This document shows positions 15,722 through 25,576 of a stretch of 64,000 nt of DNA, piece by piece. The translations under genes were made by a program, and so were the position numbers. The notes under the pieces were generated by a model, which saw nothing but the letters and a program-made list of their open reading frames with translations, was not told where the DNA came from and made no database searches. How positions within the stretch are numbered: position 1 is the stretch's first letter; each line of letters starts with the position of its first letter. Origin of the DNA: Campylobacter sputorum (GTDB taxonomy: Bacteria > Campylobacterota > Campylobacteria > Campylobacterales > Campylobacteraceae); contig NZ_CP019685.1 in NCBI RefSeq assembly GCF_002220775.1, positions 682,001 through 746,000 of the forward strand. Direction: 5' to 3'.

Positions 15722-17194
15722 ATGACGATATTAGGGCTAGATATTGGCTCAGTTCATATAAGGGCTGTTAGCGCTGAGTTAAATAGCGATAATGAACTAA
15801 AAATTACAGGTATTGGCAAAGCACCTTCTGAGGGCATAAAAAAAGGTGTAATAACAAACATAGAGCTAGCCTCAAAGTCTATTAAACAAGCTTGCGAACA
15901 AGCATCTTTGATATCTGGTGCACAGTGTGATAAGGTTGTAGTTTCTGTTAGCGGTGCTTATGTAAAAAGTGTAGATAGTGTTGGTGTTATAACAATAAGC
16001 AATTCAAAAAGCGATAAAAATGAAAAAAATAATGCAAATGGTTCAAATATAGGTATAAATCAAATAAGTAGAGCCATTAAAACAGCTATGTATAATGCTA
16101 CAATTCCTCCAAATTATGAGAAATTACATGTTCTGCCTTATAATTTTAAAGTTGAAGAACAAAATGATATAGAAGATCCGCTTGGCATGTGTGGATCTAG
16201 ATTGGAAGTTTCAACACATATAATTTTGGTTCAAGTTGGAACTCTTGCAAATCTTAAAAAAGTTATAGAAAATGCGGGAATTGCTGTTGATAATATAGTA
16301 TTATCTGGTTATGCATCTTCAATAGCAACTTTAAATAAGGATGAAAAAGAGCTTGGTGCAGTTCTTATAGATATGGGTGGTGCAACTTGCAATATGGTTA
16401 TTCATTCTGGAAATTCAATAAGATCAAATGAATTTTTAAGCGTTGGTTCTGTAAATATTACAACAGATCTTTCTGTGGCTCTTCATACGCCTATGGTGAA
16501 TGCTGAAAATGTTAAATTAAAATATAGAGATTTAAAACTTCAAGGAAGTGATATTATAGAGCTTCCAGTTCTTGCAAATGAACAATCAATGCACGAAGTT
16601 TCTTTAAATGTTATTGAAAAAGTGATTTACGCAAGAGCCGAAGAAACCTTAATGATACTTGCTAAAATGCTTGAAAAAACAAATTTGAAAAATCTTGCAA
16701 GTGCTGGAGTTGTATTAACTGGTGGTATGACAAAATTAGATGGAATTTATGAACTTGCTTGTGCTGTATTTAATAATATGCCTGTTAGAATGGCAAAACC
16801 AAGGGAACTTTCTGGATTAGTCGAAGTTTTAAGAGATCCTGAAAATTCTTGTGCCATTGGTTTGTGTATGTATGGAGCTGGTCATTTTACGCCATATGAG
16901 ATAGATTCAAATGGAAATATGAGATATAAAGGTGAATTTGATGCGTCTTTAAATAACGCAAAGAGTTCAAAATTTGATATTTCAAATTTTGAATATGAAA
17001 ACAATAACAATGATTTTTCTAAATTTACTAAAGATAATGATAAAAATGAAAATGAAATTAAAAACATAAAAGAAGACAAAAGTGGTATTTTAAGTAGTGC
17101 AAAAAAAGGACATCCGGACATAGGATTACCTAAAGAAGAGATGGAGCTTAATATATTTGCTAAAATTTGGCAAAAACTTGGACAAATTTTTTAG
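15722..17194 (+). CDS. ftsA: Cell division protein FtsA
   Basis: FtsA is the actin-like membrane tether that links FtsZ rings to the inner membrane. The 490-residue protein has the actin phosphate-1 motif L-G-L-D-I-G-S-V-H-I-R-A (residues 4–15), the SHS2-containing 1C insertion (about 85–170), phosphate-2 L-I-D-M-G-G-A-T (about 216–223) and adenosine motif V-L-T-G-G-M-T-K (about 337–344). A long asparagine/lysine-rich linker (about 400–465) leads to a C-terminal amphipathic helix (N-I-F-A-K-I-W-Q-K-L-G-Q-I-F), the membrane anchor. ftsZ starts 13 bases after its stop. Confidence 0.97.
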   Translation: MTILGLDIGSVHIRAVSAELNSDNELKITGIGKAPSEGIKKGVITNIELASKSIKQACEQASLISGAQCDKVVVSVSGAYVKSVDSVGVITISNSKSDKNEKNNANGSNIGINQISRAIKTAMYNATIPPNYEKLHVLPYNFKVEEQNDIEDPLGMCGSRLEVSTHIILVQVGTLANLKKVIENAGIAVDNIVLSGYASSIATLNKDEKELGAVLIDMGGATCNMVIHSGNSIRSNEFLSVGSVNITTDLSVALHTPMVNAENVKLKYRDLKLQGSDIIELPVLANEQSMHEVSLNVIEKVIYARAEETLMILAKMLEKTNLKNLASAGVVLTGGMTKLDGIYELACAVFNNMPVRMAKPRELSGLVEVLRDPENSCAIGLCMYGAGHFTPYEIDSNGNMRYKGEFDASLNNAKSSKFDISNFEYENNNNDFSKFTKDNDKNENEIKNIKEDKSGILSSAKKGHPDIGLPKEEMELNIFAKIWQKLGQIF

Positions 17195-17207
17195 AGGAGA
17201 ATTACAT

Positions 17208-18329
17208 ATGGGCAATTTTACTGTTGAAGAAAATAAAAAGACATACGGAGCTAAGATTAAGGTTATAGGTGTTGGTGGCGGTGGCGGCAATATGATAAAT
17301 CATATTATAAGAGAGGGTGCAAATGTTGAACAAGTTGATTTAATAGTTGCAAATACTGACGCACAAGCTTTAGATGGATCATTTGCTAAAACTAAAATTC
17401 AACTTGGGGAAAAACTTACAAGAGGTCTTGGCGCTGGAATGACCCCAGATGTTGGAAAAAATTCAGCCGAAGAAAGCAGAGATGAGATAAAAAGTGCATT
17501 AGAATATTCTGATATAGTTTTTATAGCAGCTGGTTTTGGTGGAGGAACTGGAACTGGTGCAGCTCCTATAATAGCAAGTATTGCCCAAGAAATAAATGCA
17601 TTAACCATAGGTGTTGTAACAACTCCATTTCCTTTTGAAGGTAAAAAGCGTAAAACAATAGCTTTAAATGGTATTGAAGAATTTAAAAAAGAGTGTAATT
17701 CTGTTATTATCATACCAAATGAAAAACTACTAGGATTGGTTGATAAGAAAGCTAGTTTAAAAGATTGTTTTAAAATGGTTGATAGTGTTTTAGCCAAAGC
17801 TGTTTGTGGTATGTATTCTGTTATATTAGAACATGGTGAAAGCGATGTAAATGTTGATTTTGCGGATGTTAGAAAAGTTATGTCAAATAGAGGATTAGCC
17901 ATCATTGGAGTCGGTGTTAGTGATGGAGAAGATGCTGCAAATGAAGCTATAAAAGAGGCTATATCATCTCCTCTTTTAGATAATTCATCTATAGATGGGG
18001 CAGTTGGAGTTCTTGTGCATTTTAAAATTGGTCCACAATGTTCACTTTTTGAGATAACTGCTGCAATGAATTTGGTTCATGAAGCTGCTGATGAAGATGC
18101 TATAATTATATTTGGAACAACAACTGATCCAAATATAGTAGATAATAAAGTTGAAGTTACTATAATAGCAACTGGTTTTAAGGGTAAAAATGAAGAATTA
18201 AAACCATCTGAAGCTGAAATTAAAAAACCAGAAAGTTTGCTAAGATTAAAAGTTAGTGGTGGATATGATGAATTTGATATATCTCAAGATTTAGATAGAC
18301 CCGCCTATACTAGATATAATATGGATTAA
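17208..18329 (+). CDS. ftsZ: Cell division protein FtsZ
   Basis: FtsZ is the tubulin-like GTPase that builds the division ring. The 373-residue protein has the glycine-rich start G-V-G-G-G-G-G-N-M (residues 21–29), tubulin signature GGGTGTG (111–117), T7-loop region N-V-D-F-A-D-V and a C-terminal variable tail ending D-R-P-A-Y-T-R-Y, in place of the conserved FtsA-binding peptide (D-I-P-A-F-L-R type). I chose ATG 17208 because AGAGGAGA precedes it. A strong terminator follows at 18351. Confidence 0.97.
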   Translation: MGNFTVEENKKTYGAKIKVIGVGGGGGNMINHIIREGANVEQVDLIVANTDAQALDGSFAKTKIQLGEKLTRGLGAGMTPDVGKNSAEESRDEIKSALEYSDIVFIAAGFGGGTGTGAAPIIASIAQEINALTIGVVTTPFPFEGKKRKTIALNGIEEFKKECNSVIIIPNEKLLGLVDKKASLKDCFKMVDSVLAKAVCGMYSVILEHGESDVNVDFADVRKVMSNRGLAIIGVGVSDGEDAANEAIKEAISSPLLDNSSIDGAVGVLVHFKIGPQCSLFEITAAMNLVHEAADEDAIIIFGTTTDPNIVDNKVEVTIIATGFKGKNEELKPSEAEIKKPESLLRLKVSGGYDEFDISQDLDRPAYTRYNMD

Positions 18330-18350
18330 AATTCTTTTAACTCTCCTCTT

Positions 18351-18386
18351 AAAAGCATTATAAGTTAAACTTATAATGCTTTTTTT
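18351..18386 (+). terminator. Intrinsic terminator after ftsZ
   Basis: A 12-bp stem, AGCATTATAAGT / ACTTATAATGCT, with a three-base loop is extended by three A·T pairs and followed by a run of T. It lies 21 bases after the ftsZ stop and ends the ppiD-ftsA-ftsZ transcript. Confidence 0.9.
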
Positions 18387-18532
18387 CTTTGCTATTTTGC
18401 TTTGTATATCAATATTAATTGCTATTTATAAAAATACATTATAAAATTAAAAATAGTTAAATTTTTGTTATTATTATATTTTTTTAATTTTCATTAATGT
18501 AGAATAACAATATTTTATATTTTTAGGAGAAA

Positions 18533-19927
18533 ATGATGGATTTCTTAACAAATCTTAGTAGTCCAACTCAGTTTTGGATAGAACTTGTAATAGTTCTAAT
18601 GTGTCTTTTTTATGGTGCAAAAAAAGGTGGTATTGCCCTTGGTTTATTGGGCGGTATAGGTCTTGTATTTATGATTTTTTTCCTTGGAACTCAACCGGGA
18701 AAGCCTGCAATTAGCGTTATTTTGACAATACTTGCAGTTGTTACTGCAAGTGCAACACTTCAAGCAAGCGGTGGACTTGATTGCCTTCTTCAGATAGCTG
18801 AAAAAATACTTAGAAAAAATCCTAAATATGTTTCAATACTAGCCCCTATTGTTACTTGTACCTTAACTATACTTTGTGGAACAGGACATGTTGTTTATAC
18901 TGTTTTGCCAATAATTTATGATGTTGCTATAAAAAATAAAATTCGCCCAGAAAGACCGATGGCTGCAAGTTCTATATCTTCGCAAATGGGTATTGTTGCA
19001 AGTCCTGTTTCTGTTGCTGTTGTAACACTAACTGCTTTTTTAGTTAGTGGAAAAGCTCATCTTGAAAATTTCAACGGTTATACGGATTTGCTTAAGATTA
19101 CTATACCATCTACATTTTTTGGTGTCATTGTTGTTGGAATTTGGTCTATGTTTAGAGGAAAAGATTTAGATAAAGATTTGGATTTTCAAGAAAGGATTAA
19201 GAATCCTGTTGAAAAAGATAAAATTTATGGTGGGGATGTTGCAACGCTAATTGGTGTTAAAATTGATTCTAAAAAATGGATAGCTATGTGGATATTTGTT
19301 ATTACTGTTGCTGTTGTTGCAATTTTAGGATATTTTAGTGATCTTCGTCCAGCTTTTGCAAATGCAAAAGGAGTTGTAAAGCCTATTGGAATGACAGAAA
19401 CTATTCAAATTTTTATGCTTTTAGCCGGAGCTCTTATTATAATTTTTACAAATACAAATGCAGCAAATATAGCTAAAAATGATGTATTTAGATCAGGTAT
19501 GGTGGCAATGGTTGCTGTTTTTGGAATTTCTTGGATGGCGGAAACTATGTTTGGTGCTCATCTTGATATGCTTAAAAATACTCTTGGCGGCGTTGTTACA
19601 GAACATCCTTGGACTTATGCAATTATGCTACTTCTTATTTCAAAATTTGTTAATTCACAAGCTGCTGCACTTACAGCTTTTGTTCCGCTTGCTTTGGGTG
19701 TTGGAGTAAGCCCTGGAATTATAGTTGCATTTGCTCCTGCTTGCTATGGATACTACATACTTCCAACTTATCCAAGTGACTTAGCTGCTATCCAATTTGA
19801 TAGAAGTGGAACAACAAAAATAGGAAAATATGTTATCAATCATAGTTTTATTCTTCCAGGATTAATAGGAGTTTTTTCTTCTTGTGTTGCTGGATATATA
19901 CTTGCAAATTTATACGGGTATTTATAA
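18533..19927 (+). CDS. Anaerobic C4-dicarboxylate transporter, DcuA/DcuB family
   Basis: The 464-residue protein has about eleven hydrophobic helices and the Dcu family pattern: [16 protein letters not shown] near the N-terminus, [14 protein letters not shown] and [13 protein letters not shown]. DcuA/B exchange fumarate, malate or aspartate for succinate during fumarate respiration. The sequence does not show which subtype. AGGAG precedes two adjacent ATG codons (18533, 18536); the second has the better spacing. Class I fumarase genes follow, so import of malate or fumarate and its interconversion are linked. Confidence 0.9.
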   Translation: MMDFLTNLSSPTQFWIELVIVLMCLFYGAKKGGIALGLLGGIGLVFMIFFLGTQPGKPAISVILTILAVVTASATLQASGGLDCLLQIAEKILRKNPKYVSILAPIVTCTLTILCGTGHVVYTVLPIIYDVAIKNKIRPERPMAASSISSQMGIVASPVSVAVVTLTAFLVSGKAHLENFNGYTDLLKITIPSTFFGVIVVGIWSMFRGKDLDKDLDFQERIKNPVEKDKIYGGDVATLIGVKIDSKKWIAMWIFVITVAVVAILGYFSDLRPAFANAKGVVKPIGMTETIQIFMLLAGALIIIFTNTNAANIAKNDVFRSGMVAMVAVFGISWMAETMFGAHLDMLKNTLGGVVTEHPWTYAIMLLLISKFVNSQAAALTAFVPLALGVGVSPGIIVAFAPACYGYYILPTYPSDLAAIQFDRSGTTKIGKYVINHSFILPGLIGVFSSCVAGYILANLYGYL

Positions 19928-19939
19928 TATATTTTTGTT

Positions 19940-19967
19940 TGTAGTAAATTTAATTAAATTTACTACA
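19940..19967. terminator. 28-base perfect palindrome between dcu and fumarase genes
   Basis: Bases 19940–19967 form a perfect 28-base inverted repeat (TGTAGTAAATTTA and its complement around ATTA-type centre). It begins 13 bases after the dcu stop and ends before the Shine-Dalgarno sequence AAAGGAG of the next gene. It is most likely a partial terminator or an mRNA-stabilising hairpin; a protein-binding site is also possible. Confidence 0.5.
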
Positions 19968-19993
19968 ATTTATTCCTAGAAAGGAGCATAAAT

Positions 19994-20839
19994 ATGAAGA
20001 TAGTTAAATATAATGACATTGTAGAAAATGTTTCAAGGTTATGCAAAGAAGCTTGTTGTATTGTTACGCCTGATATGAAAGAAGCTTTTTTAAAGGCAAA
20101 AGATAGTGAAAAATCTCCTCTTGGAAAAAGTATAATAGAAAAAATTATAAAAAATTCCGAAATTTCAGCTAAAAGCGGCGTTGCACTTTGTCAAGATACC
20201 GGAATGAGTGTTGTATTTTTAGAAATTGGTCAAGATGTAAAGATAGATGGTGGATACATTGAAGATGCTATAAATGAAGGTGTTGCAAAAGGATATACTG
20301 ATGGATATCTTAGGAAATCAGTTGTAAATGATCCATTATTTGATAGGAAAAATACAGGAGATAATACCCCTGCAATTATTCATACAAAAATAGTAAAAGG
20401 CGATGTTTTTAAAATAAAATTAGCACCAAAAGGTTTTGGAAGTGAGAATAAAAGTATGCTTAAAATGCTTGTGCCAGCTGATGGAATAGAAGGTGTTAAA
20501 AAAGTATTTTTAGAAGCTGTTAAACTAGCAGGACCAAATGCATGTCCGCCTATGGTTATAGGTGTAGGAATTGGTGGAACTATGGAAAAAGCTGCACTTT
20601 TAGCTAAATTTGCAGCTGCAAGATCTGTCGATACTAAAAATAGCGATGAAAGATATGCTAAATTTGAAGAAGAACTTTTAGAGCTTGCCAATAAAACAGG
20701 CGTTGGTCCTCAAGGACTTGGTGGCACAACTACGGCTTTAAAAGTAAATGTAGAATGGTATCCAACTCATATAGCAGGACTTCCTGTTGCTATAAATATA
20801 AATTGCCATGCAGCAAGACACGCTGAATTTGAAATTTAA
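19994..20839 (+). CDS. Class I fumarate hydratase, alpha (N-terminal) subunit
   Basis: The 281-residue protein matches the N-terminal half of [4Fe-4S] fumarases (and tartrate dehydratase TtdA). Three cysteines in the expected contexts, A-L-C-Q-D-T-G (about residue 63), N-A-C-P-P-M-V (about 184) and I-N-C-H-A-A-R-H (near the end), bind the oxygen-sensitive cluster. It hydrates fumarate to malate reversibly. The two-subunit form and the Dcu transporter next to it favour fumarase over tartrate dehydratase. AAAGGAG precedes ATG 19994. The beta gene follows 9 bases later. Confidence 0.9.
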   Translation: MKIVKYNDIVENVSRLCKEACCIVTPDMKEAFLKAKDSEKSPLGKSIIEKIIKNSEISAKSGVALCQDTGMSVVFLEIGQDVKIDGGYIEDAINEGVAKGYTDGYLRKSVVNDPLFDRKNTGDNTPAIIHTKIVKGDVFKIKLAPKGFGSENKSMLKMLVPADGIEGVKKVFLEAVKLAGPNACPPMVIGVGIGGTMEKAALLAKFAAARSVDTKNSDERYAKFEEELLELANKTGVGPQGLGGTTTALKVNVEWYPTHIAGLPVAININCHAARHAEFEI

Positions 20840-20848
20840 GGAGGGGTT

Positions 20849-21406
20849 ATGTCAGATGTAAAAAAAATAACTGCGCCTTTTGATAAAGATGTTGTAAAAA
20901 CTCTAAAAGCAGGGGATAATGTTCTTATAAGCGGTTATATTATAGCTGCAAGGGATGCTGCTCATAAAGCATTAACAGAAGCTTTGGCAAGAGGCGAAAA
21001 ACTTCCGCTTGATTTTAAAAATCAAGTGATTTACTATGTTGGACCAACGCCAGCAATTCCTGGAAATGCGATAGGTTCAGCAGGACCAACAACAAGTGGT
21101 AGAATGGATAAATATACTCCAACCATGCTAGATTTAGGGGTTAGTGGTATGATAGGAAAAGGCTATAGAAGTGATGCGGTTGTTGAGAGTATGAAGAAAA
21201 ATTGCGTGGTTTATATGGTTGCAATTGGTGGAACTGGGGCGTTAATATCTCAAAGCATAAAAAAATATGAAGTTTTAGCTTATCCTGAACTTGGACCTGA
21301 AGCTGTTGCAAGGCTTGAAGTTGTAGATTTTCCAGCTATTGTTGCAATTGATTGTGAGGGCAATGATTTTTATAAACAAGGTCAAGCACCATTTAAACAA
21401 ATTTAA
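20849..21406 (+). CDS. Class I fumarate hydratase, beta (C-terminal) subunit
   Basis: The 185-residue protein matches the C-terminal half of class I fumarases: L-I-S-G-Y-I-I-A-A-R-D-A-A-H-K (about residues 26–40), Y-Y-V-G-P-T-P-A-I-P, G-S-A-G-P-T-T-S-G-R-M-D and M-I-G-K-G. It forms the active site with the alpha subunit. AAGGAGG lies upstream of its ATG. Its TAA overlaps by 4 bases the stop of lnt, which converges on it. Confidence 0.9.
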   Translation: MSDVKKITAPFDKDVVKTLKAGDNVLISGYIIAARDAAHKALTEALARGEKLPLDFKNQVIYYVGPTPAIPGNAIGSAGPTTSGRMDKYTPTMLDLGVSGMIGKGYRSDAVVESMKKNCVVYMVAIGGTGALISQSIKKYEVLAYPELGPEAVARLEVVDFPAIVAIDCEGNDFYKQGQAPFKQI

Positions 21407-22710
21407 TTATTATTCAAAGCGTCTAAAAGCTCATTTATCCAGAGCTTTTTAGGTGCTATTATTTCGCTTTTACTTCCATTTACACTATGATATATGGTTG
21501 TGTTGTTTTTTGTTGCATAATATTTTATAATTAAGTGTTGAAGCATTGGTTGTGTTGATGGCCTAAACCATGCATTATTGCTTATTGCTATCATAAAATT
21601 TGGGGATTTTTTATAGGTTTCACTTCTTGTTGCTTCATAACATATTGCGTTGCGTATTTTTACGCCATTTATATCGTAATCGCTATAATTATTTGCTTTG
21701 CTAAAATCCATTGCTCCATTAAAAAAAATTTTGTTAATAGGTTCTTTGATAAATTTTGGAAGAGGAATTTCTTCGCCAAATGGAACTAAAATAAACTTAT
21801 CGTATCTTGAAAATTCTCCATTTTTAAAAACATAAGTTGAGTTGTATGATTTTTGATTTTCGTATGCTAAAGCCCCAGTGATTATTGTAATATTATGCGA
21901 TCTTTCTTTTAAAAGTTTTAACAAATTTGGTTCTAAATTTAAAAACAAAGGAAAAGCATTTTCTGGTAAAACTACTACATCTTTTTTTGCTATCATAGCT
22001 TTATCTATCAAAACTATATTTTCATGTATTATATTTTGTGCGTGAGCTTTTTCCCATTTTATATCTTGACTTACATTGGTTTGAGTGAGTTTTATGTCAA
22101 ATGGTAGAAATTTAGACTCATTTTGTGTAAATTGCAAGCCAAAAATAAGTAAAAATGGAGCTATAAATTTAAACTTTTTAAATTTTATAAATATAACTAT
22201 GCTTAGAAAAATAACACCAAGTCCTCTTAAACTTGGATCAAAAATACCTTCAACCAGCATAACTTCAAAATTTAACCAATCAAAACCAAGTGGATGAATA
22301 AATTTGATTGTTAATAATAAAACAGCTCTTATAAATAGATTTGAAAAAAATCCTATAAATAAAAATATAAGTGCATAAACTATAGAAATTCCAAATATCT
22401 CAAGTGGTATAAAAAAACCAAAATCATAATAAATCAAGCTAAAACTAATCCAATAAAACCATAAAATCCCAATCCAAAGTCCGGTTGTAAAAAACTCCTC
22501 TTTAGAGTTTTTGAGCAATAAATAAAATCCTAAAATAAATAAAAACGGACTGATAAAATTTATGAAAATATTGTCAAAATATCCTAAAAATATTAAATTT
22601 GATATAAGAATTGCATTAACAAAGCCTTTTATTATAATTTTAGTGTTAAAATATGTTCTTAAAAAAAATTTTACAAAGGAAAAAAATGAATAACGAATTT
22701 TTTGCTTCAT
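21403..22710 (-). CDS. lnt: Apolipoprotein N-acyltransferase
   Basis: Lnt adds the third acyl chain to lipoproteins in the inner membrane. The 435-residue protein has about seven N-terminal helices (to about residue 200) and a C-terminal nitrilase domain. The catalytic triad is visible as Glu in V-L-P-E-N-A-F-P, Lys in Y-D-K-F-I-L-V-P-F-G-E-E and Cys in N-A-I-C-Y-E-A. ATG 22710 has AGAGG five bases upstream and gives normal length, but the gene then overlaps the start of divergent yajC by 25 bases. In C. jejuni lnt and yajC are also divergent neighbours. Confidence 0.93.
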   Translation of the reverse strand: MKQKIRYSFFSFVKFFLRTYFNTKIIIKGFVNAILISNLIFLGYFDNIFINFISPFLFILGFYLLLKNSKEEFFTTGLWIGILWFYWISFSLIYYDFGFFIPLEIFGISIVYALIFLFIGFFSNLFIRAVLLLTIKFIHPLGFDWLNFEVMLVEGIFDPSLRGLGVIFLSIVIFIKFKKFKFIAPFLLIFGLQFTQNESKFLPFDIKLTQTNVSQDIKWEKAHAQNIIHENIVLIDKAMIAKKDVVVLPENAFPLFLNLEPNLLKLLKERSHNITIITGALAYENQKSYNSTYVFKNGEFSRYDKFILVPFGEEIPLPKFIKEPINKIFFNGAMDFSKANNYSDYDINGVKIRNAICYEATRSETYKKSPNFMIAISNNAWFRPSTQPMLQHLIIKYYATKNNTTIYHSVNGSKSEIIAPKKLWINELLDALNNN

Positions 22711-22952
22711 TGTTACCTCTTATCGTGCTTTTTGCGATATTTTATTTTTTGGTTATAAGACCTCAACAAAAACAAGCTAAGGCGCATAAAGCCATGATAG
22801 AATCGCTATCTAAAGGCGATAAAATCATAACAAATGGTGGATTTGTTTGTGAAGTTGTAAAACCAGAAGATGATTTTATCAAAGTTAAACTTAATGATGA
22901 TGTAATTGTTAGGCTTGATAGAGCTTTTGTTGCAAAGAAATTAGATGCGTAG
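22686..22952 (+). CDS. yajC: Sec translocon accessory protein YajC
   Basis: The 88-residue protein has one membrane helix (about residues 7–25, L-L-P-L-I-V-L-F-A-I-F-Y-F-L-V-I-R-P-Q) followed by the family signature Q-Q-K-Q-A-K-A-H and K-G-D-K-I-I-T-N-G-G. It associates with SecDF. I chose ATG 22686 because AAAGGA precedes it. It overlaps secD by 8 bases and heads the run yajC-secD-secF. Confidence 0.95.
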   Translation: MNNEFFASLLPLIVLFAIFYFLVIRPQQKQAKAHKAMIESLSKGDKIITNGGFVCEVVKPEDDFIKVKLNDDVIVRLDRAFVAKKLDA

Positions 22953-24609
22953 TCCTAGTATTTCTAAGTCAAAAATAACATATAGACTAATTATTTTTAC
23001 TATAGCAACTATTTTTAGCCTATTTTTTTGTATGCCAACATTTTTAAGCTCTTATGTAGATGATAATAAAACAGCGAATTCTTCTATATTAAATTTTTTA
23101 ACAACTGGACCAAAAATAAATCTTGGCTTAGATCTTAAGGGTGGTTTATATATGCTTCTTGGCGTTGATACAAATGAAACAATAAAATCAAAAATGAAAT
23201 CTATTGCTTCTAGTGTAAATTATTATTTGACAAAAGAAGAAATTTTAGTAGATAAATTTAAGATGAATGAAGATAATTTGTATTTTTCTATTATAGATGA
23301 GCAAGAGCAAATTAAGATAGATACTATGCTTAAAAGTATAAAAGGTCTTGATATAAAAAAAGGAAGTAAGGATTATACTATAAATTTAACCGAAGAAGAA
23401 AAAGCTGCAACTGCTAAATTTGCCATAGATCAAGCTGTTGAAACTATAAGAAATAGACTTGATATGTTTGGTCTTGCTGAGCCAACTGTTGCAAAACAGG
23501 GTGAAGAGAAAATTCTTGTTGAGCTTCCTGGTATAAAAACAGCCCAAGATGAGGAAAGAGCAAGAGAACTTATAGCAAAATCGGCTCACTTGCAACTTAT
23601 GGCTCTTGATGAAAAAAGGCAAAATTTAGCTCAAAGTATAACTCAAAAAGATGCAAGGGCTTATGGTGATATAGTTTTAAGTGATGTTAAAAATGAACAA
23701 TTTAAATATCTCATAAAAGAAATTCCTATACTTGATGGAGCTATGCTTATAGATGCAAAAGTTGCTTTTGATCAAAGAAATAATATGCCTATTATTAATT
23801 TTACTTTAAACACAGAAGGTGCTAGAATATTTGGTGATTTTACTGGTGCTAATGTTGGAAATAGACTTGCTATAGTGCTTGATAATAAAGTTTATTCTGC
23901 TCCTGTTATAAATGAAAGAATAGGTGGCGGAAGTGGTCAGATAAGTGGAAGATTTAGTGTTGAAGAGGCAAATGACTTGGCGATTGCACTAAGAAGTGGA
24001 GCTCTTCTTGCTCCTGTGCATGTTCTTGAAAAAAGAAGTATAGGACCAAGTTTAGGTCAAGATAGTATAGATAAATCTATGGTAGCTCTTTATGGTGCTT
24101 CTATCTTGGTTATACTTTTTATGGCATGGTATTATATGATAGCTGGTATTTTTGCAAATATAGCTCTTATTACAAACATTTTACTACTTATTGCCACTAT
24201 GTCATTTTTTGGAGCAACGCTTACTCTTCCTGGTATGGCAGGAATTGTCTTAACAGTTGGTATGGCAGTAGATGCGAATGTTATAATAAATGAAAGAATA
24301 AGAGAGATGTTTCAATCAGGTGCTAGTGTGCGATTAGCCATAGAAAAAGGTTATGAAAATGCTATGAGTGCGATTATAGATTCAAATTTAACTACACTTA
24401 TAACAAGTGCAGCTCTTTATGCTTATGGCACTGGTCCTATTAAAGGATTTGCAGTTACAATGAGTATAGGTATATTAGCTTCTATGCTAACTGCAATTTT
24501 AGGAACTCATGGTATGTTTGAGTTTTTTGTAAATAAAATCGAAAAAAGTGGAAATTTAAAACTATGGTTTGGCTATAAAGTAAGAAAGGTAGAAAATGCA
24601 AATATTTGA
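22945..24609 (+). CDS. secD: Protein translocase subunit SecD
   Basis: SecD is an RND-type partner of SecF that pulls exported proteins across the membrane using the proton gradient. The 554-residue protein has an N-terminal helix (about 11–32), a periplasmic P1 region starting L-G-L-D-L-K-G-G-L-Y-M-L-L-G, and five C-terminal helices (about 375–530) with the family block G-M-A-V-D-A-N-V-I-I-N-E-R-I-R-E. It overlaps yajC by 8 and secF by 14 bases, suggesting coupled translation. Confidence 0.97.
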   Translation: MRSPSISKSKITYRLIIFTIATIFSLFFCMPTFLSSYVDDNKTANSSILNFLTTGPKINLGLDLKGGLYMLLGVDTNETIKSKMKSIASSVNYYLTKEEILVDKFKMNEDNLYFSIIDEQEQIKIDTMLKSIKGLDIKKGSKDYTINLTEEEKAATAKFAIDQAVETIRNRLDMFGLAEPTVAKQGEEKILVELPGIKTAQDEERARELIAKSAHLQLMALDEKRQNLAQSITQKDARAYGDIVLSDVKNEQFKYLIKEIPILDGAMLIDAKVAFDQRNNMPIINFTLNTEGARIFGDFTGANVGNRLAIVLDNKVYSAPVINERIGGGSGQISGRFSVEEANDLAIALRSGALLAPVHVLEKRSIGPSLGQDSIDKSMVALYGASILVILFMAWYYMIAGIFANIALITNILLLIATMSFFGATLTLPGMAGIVLTVGMAVDANVIINERIREMFQSGASVRLAIEKGYENAMSAIIDSNLTTLITSAALYAYGTGPIKGFAVTMSIGILASMLTAILGTHGMFEFFVNKIEKSGNLKLWFGYKVRKVENANI

Positions 24610-25567
24610 TAAAGGAAAAATTTATGACTTTATGTCATATAGATATCACTCTTTAGTCATTTCATTTTTACTCATTATTGCTTCTATATTTTTTATGGCA
24701 ACAAAAGGATTTAATTATGGCATAGATTTTTCTGGCGGAACTCTTATACAAGTAAGATACGATTCGCCAGCACCGATATCTAAAATAAGAGAGAAATTTG
24801 ATACTATAGAATCTTTAAAAGGTGCTAGTGTGACGGAATTTGGTTCAAAAGAAGAAATAACTATAAGATATTCTGGTTCAAGTAGTTCCATAGGAGAAGA
24901 TCCAGCTGCAGCTATGTCTGAATTACTAAAAGATACTGGAAATTTTGAGATAAGAAGAGTTGATATAGTTGGGCCAAAAGTTGGAGATGAACTAAGAAAA
25001 AGCGCTATAATGGCTCTAAGTATATCACTTATTTTAATTTTAATATATCTAGCTTTTAGATTTGAATGGAAATTTGCTCTTGCTGCCATAGTTGGAGAAT
25101 TTCATGATGTTATTATTACTCTTGGCGTTATATCTTTTTTTGAAATAGATGTAAATTTAGATATATTGGCGGCTGTTTTAACTATAATTGGCTATTCTCT
25201 CAATGATACTATTATCGTTTTTGATAGGATAAGAGAGGGGATAAAAGAAAGTAAAAACACTGATATATTTCATATTATTAATGAATCTGTTTCAAAAACT
25301 TTATCAAGGACTATTCTTACATCGTTTACTACATTTATAAGCGTTTTTGTATTATATCTTTTTGGTGGAGATATGATACATGGATTTTCTTTTGTTGTTT
25401 TAATTGGAGTTATAGCTGGAACACTAAGCTCTGTTTTTGTAGCCGCACAAGCTCTTATGTGGTTTAAATTTAGTGTTATTGATTATAGAAATTTTTTAGA
25501 GCAAAAACTAAAAAAGAAAAAAGAAAAAGAAAGAATGCGGGCATTATATGAAAAAGGCACTATATAA
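24596..25567 (+). CDS. secF: Protein translocase subunit SecF
   Basis: The 323-residue protein has an N-terminal helix, the periplasmic motif N-Y-G-I-D-F-S-G-G-T-L-I-Q-V, and five C-terminal helices with I-I-G-Y-S-L-N-D-T-I-I-V-F-D-R-I-R-E, the SecF signature. A lysine-rich cytoplasmic tail (K-L-K-K-K-K-E-K-E) ends the chain. It starts inside secD. Confidence 0.97.
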   Translation: MQIFDKGKIYDFMSYRYHSLVISFLLIIASIFFMATKGFNYGIDFSGGTLIQVRYDSPAPISKIREKFDTIESLKGASVTEFGSKEEITIRYSGSSSSIGEDPAAAMSELLKDTGNFEIRRVDIVGPKVGDELRKSAIMALSISLILILIYLAFRFEWKFALAAIVGEFHDVIITLGVISFFEIDVNLDILAAVLTIIGYSLNDTIIVFDRIREGIKESKNTDIFHIINESVSKTLSRTILTSFTTFISVFVLYLFGGDMIHGFSFVVLIGVIAGTLSSVFVAAQALMWFKFSVIDYRNFLEQKLKKKKEKERMRALYEKGTI

Positions 25568-25576
25568 GGAGATATT

